DNA from: DASSUW01 sp963792385 | Lineage (GTDB): Bacteria; Actinomycetota; Thermoleophilia; Solirubrobacterales; Solirubrobacteraceae | Direction: 5' to 3' | DNA: 64,000 nucleotides | Assembly (NCBI GenBank): GCA_963792385.1 | Contig: CAWBVZ010000002.1 | Location: 186,001-250,000 of the forward strand | Part shown: positions 63,191 through 64,000 of the stretch, one piece after another | Layout of the letters: every line of letters begins with the position of its first letter | Position numbering within the stretch: the first letter of the stretch is position 1 | The notes under the pieces: model-generated | Told to the model about the DNA's origin: nothing | The model's database searches: none | Seen by the model: the letters and a program-made list of their open reading frames with translations, nothing else | Made by a program: the position numbers and the translations under genes

Positions 63191-64000
63191 TGAGCGCCGC
63201 CACGGACACCCGTACCGAGCGGCCCGCACAGGAAGGCGAGGTGGTCGTCTCCCTGACCGGCGTCTCCAAGCGCTACGGCCCGATCCAGGCGCTCGAGGAC
63301 GTCGCGCTCGAGCTGCGCGCCGGCGAGGTCCACTGCCTCGCCGGCGAGAACGGCGCCGGCAAGAGCACGCTGATCAAGATCCTCACCGGCGCCGTCCAGC
63401 GCGACGAGGGCGAGTACCGAGATCGAGGGCCGCGACATGGGCGACCCGAGCCCGGCGCAGGCGCGCGACGCGGGCGTCGGCGTCGTCTACCAGGAGCTCA
63501 GCCTGCTGCCGGACCTGTCGGTCGGCGAGAACCTGATGATGGGACACCTGCCCGCCCGCCGCGGCATCACGCGGCCGCGTGAGCTCAAGCGCGCGGCGCG
63601 CACGATGCTCGAGCGCGTCGGCCTCGACTGGCTGGACCCGGGCACGCCGGTGGGGGAGACCTCACTGGCCGTCCGCCAGCTGGTCGAGATCGCCAAGGTG
63701 CTCGGCTCCAAGCCGCGCGTGCTGATCTTCGACGAGCCGACCACGGCGCTGTCGGAGAGCGAGACGAAGGCGCTGCTCGCCCGCATCCACCAGCTGCGCG
63801 ACGAGGGCCACGCGATCATGTACGTCTCGCACCACCTGGAGGAGATGTTCGAGATCGGCGACCGGGTGACGATCCTGCGCGACGGCAAGTTCGCCAGGAC
63901 GGCCCGGATGAGCGAGATCGACCACGACGGGCTGATCGGCTCGATGGTCGGCCGCAAGATCGAGAACCTCTACCCGCACCAGCCGAATCGCACGTTCGGC
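63190..64000 (+). pseudogene. Sugar ABC transporter ATPase (RbsA-like), one frameshift, cut by window edge
   Basis: An ATPase of the ribose type (normally about 500 residues with two ABC domains); about 270 residues of the first domain are visible. Walker A (CLAGENGAGKSTLIKIL) lies before a frame change at about 63417, where an extra C in GAGTACCGAG breaks the frame. The other frame continues with the Q-loop VVYQELSLLPDLSVGEN, signature region SLAVRQLVEIAKVL, Walker B RVLIFDEPTTALSE and H-loop VSHHLEEMFEI. The permease is expected beyond the window. Confidence 0.88.

Overview
This is a high-GC, gene-dense bacterial window with about 66 protein genes and no rRNA, tRNA or CRISPR array that I can see. 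Gene content points to Actinomycetota, probably the Thermoleophilia/Solirubrobacterales branch. The support is a WhiG/FliA-type sigma factor, an EF-G-like second factor, a thiolase/FabG4/MaoC locus arranged as in mycobacteria, GTG starts, near-universal G/C third positions, and many TetR, MarR and LacI regulators. The lineage is an inference.

Layout. 1-17.8 kb is mostly housekeeping: a MarR remnant at the edge, yraN-comM-dprA (comM frame-broken), thiD, ilvD, a hydrolase, a nucleotidase, an acyltransferase/epimerase pair, an L,D-transpeptidase, a Xer recombinase, the sigma factor, the EF-G-like GTPase and an RNase H/tryptophan 2,3-dioxygenase fusion. 17.8-24.6 kb is signalling: a REC-GGEEF-REC protein, a large hybrid kinase, a PAS/GAF protein with no output domain, and a small protein preceded by an SOS-box-like palindrome. 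24.7-32.4 kb holds regulator/target pairs (TetR with an SDR, TetR with an MMPL pump, TetR with a DUF4260 protein) plus RtcB. 32.4-40.8 kb is a catabolic island: two convergent operons (M24 peptidase and FMN reductase; permease, phosphoesterase, racemase-like, nucleotidyltransferase-like, DUF917, SnoaL-like) that share a LacI-type operator, with the LacI gene alongside. 40.9-45.6 kb is a fatty-acid beta-oxidation locus. 45.6-49.6 kb is a LamG/Ig-like surface protein broken by about nine frameshifts. 49.7-60 kb is mixed metabolism and an envelope-stress-like RR-HK-HtrA set. 59.99-64 kb is a sugar-uptake island (PfkB kinase, LacI, ABC binding protein and ATPase).

The least explained structure is a set of long, nested palindromic elements that begin at or contain stop codons (11.58, 24.57 and 51.2 kb; 5.15 and 29.6 kb; 22.2 kb). 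At least two sequence families are present, and their arms encode the last residues and stop codons of several genes. A second pattern is that every broken gene is repaired by removing exactly one base, which suggests insertion-type sequence errors as much as real decay.
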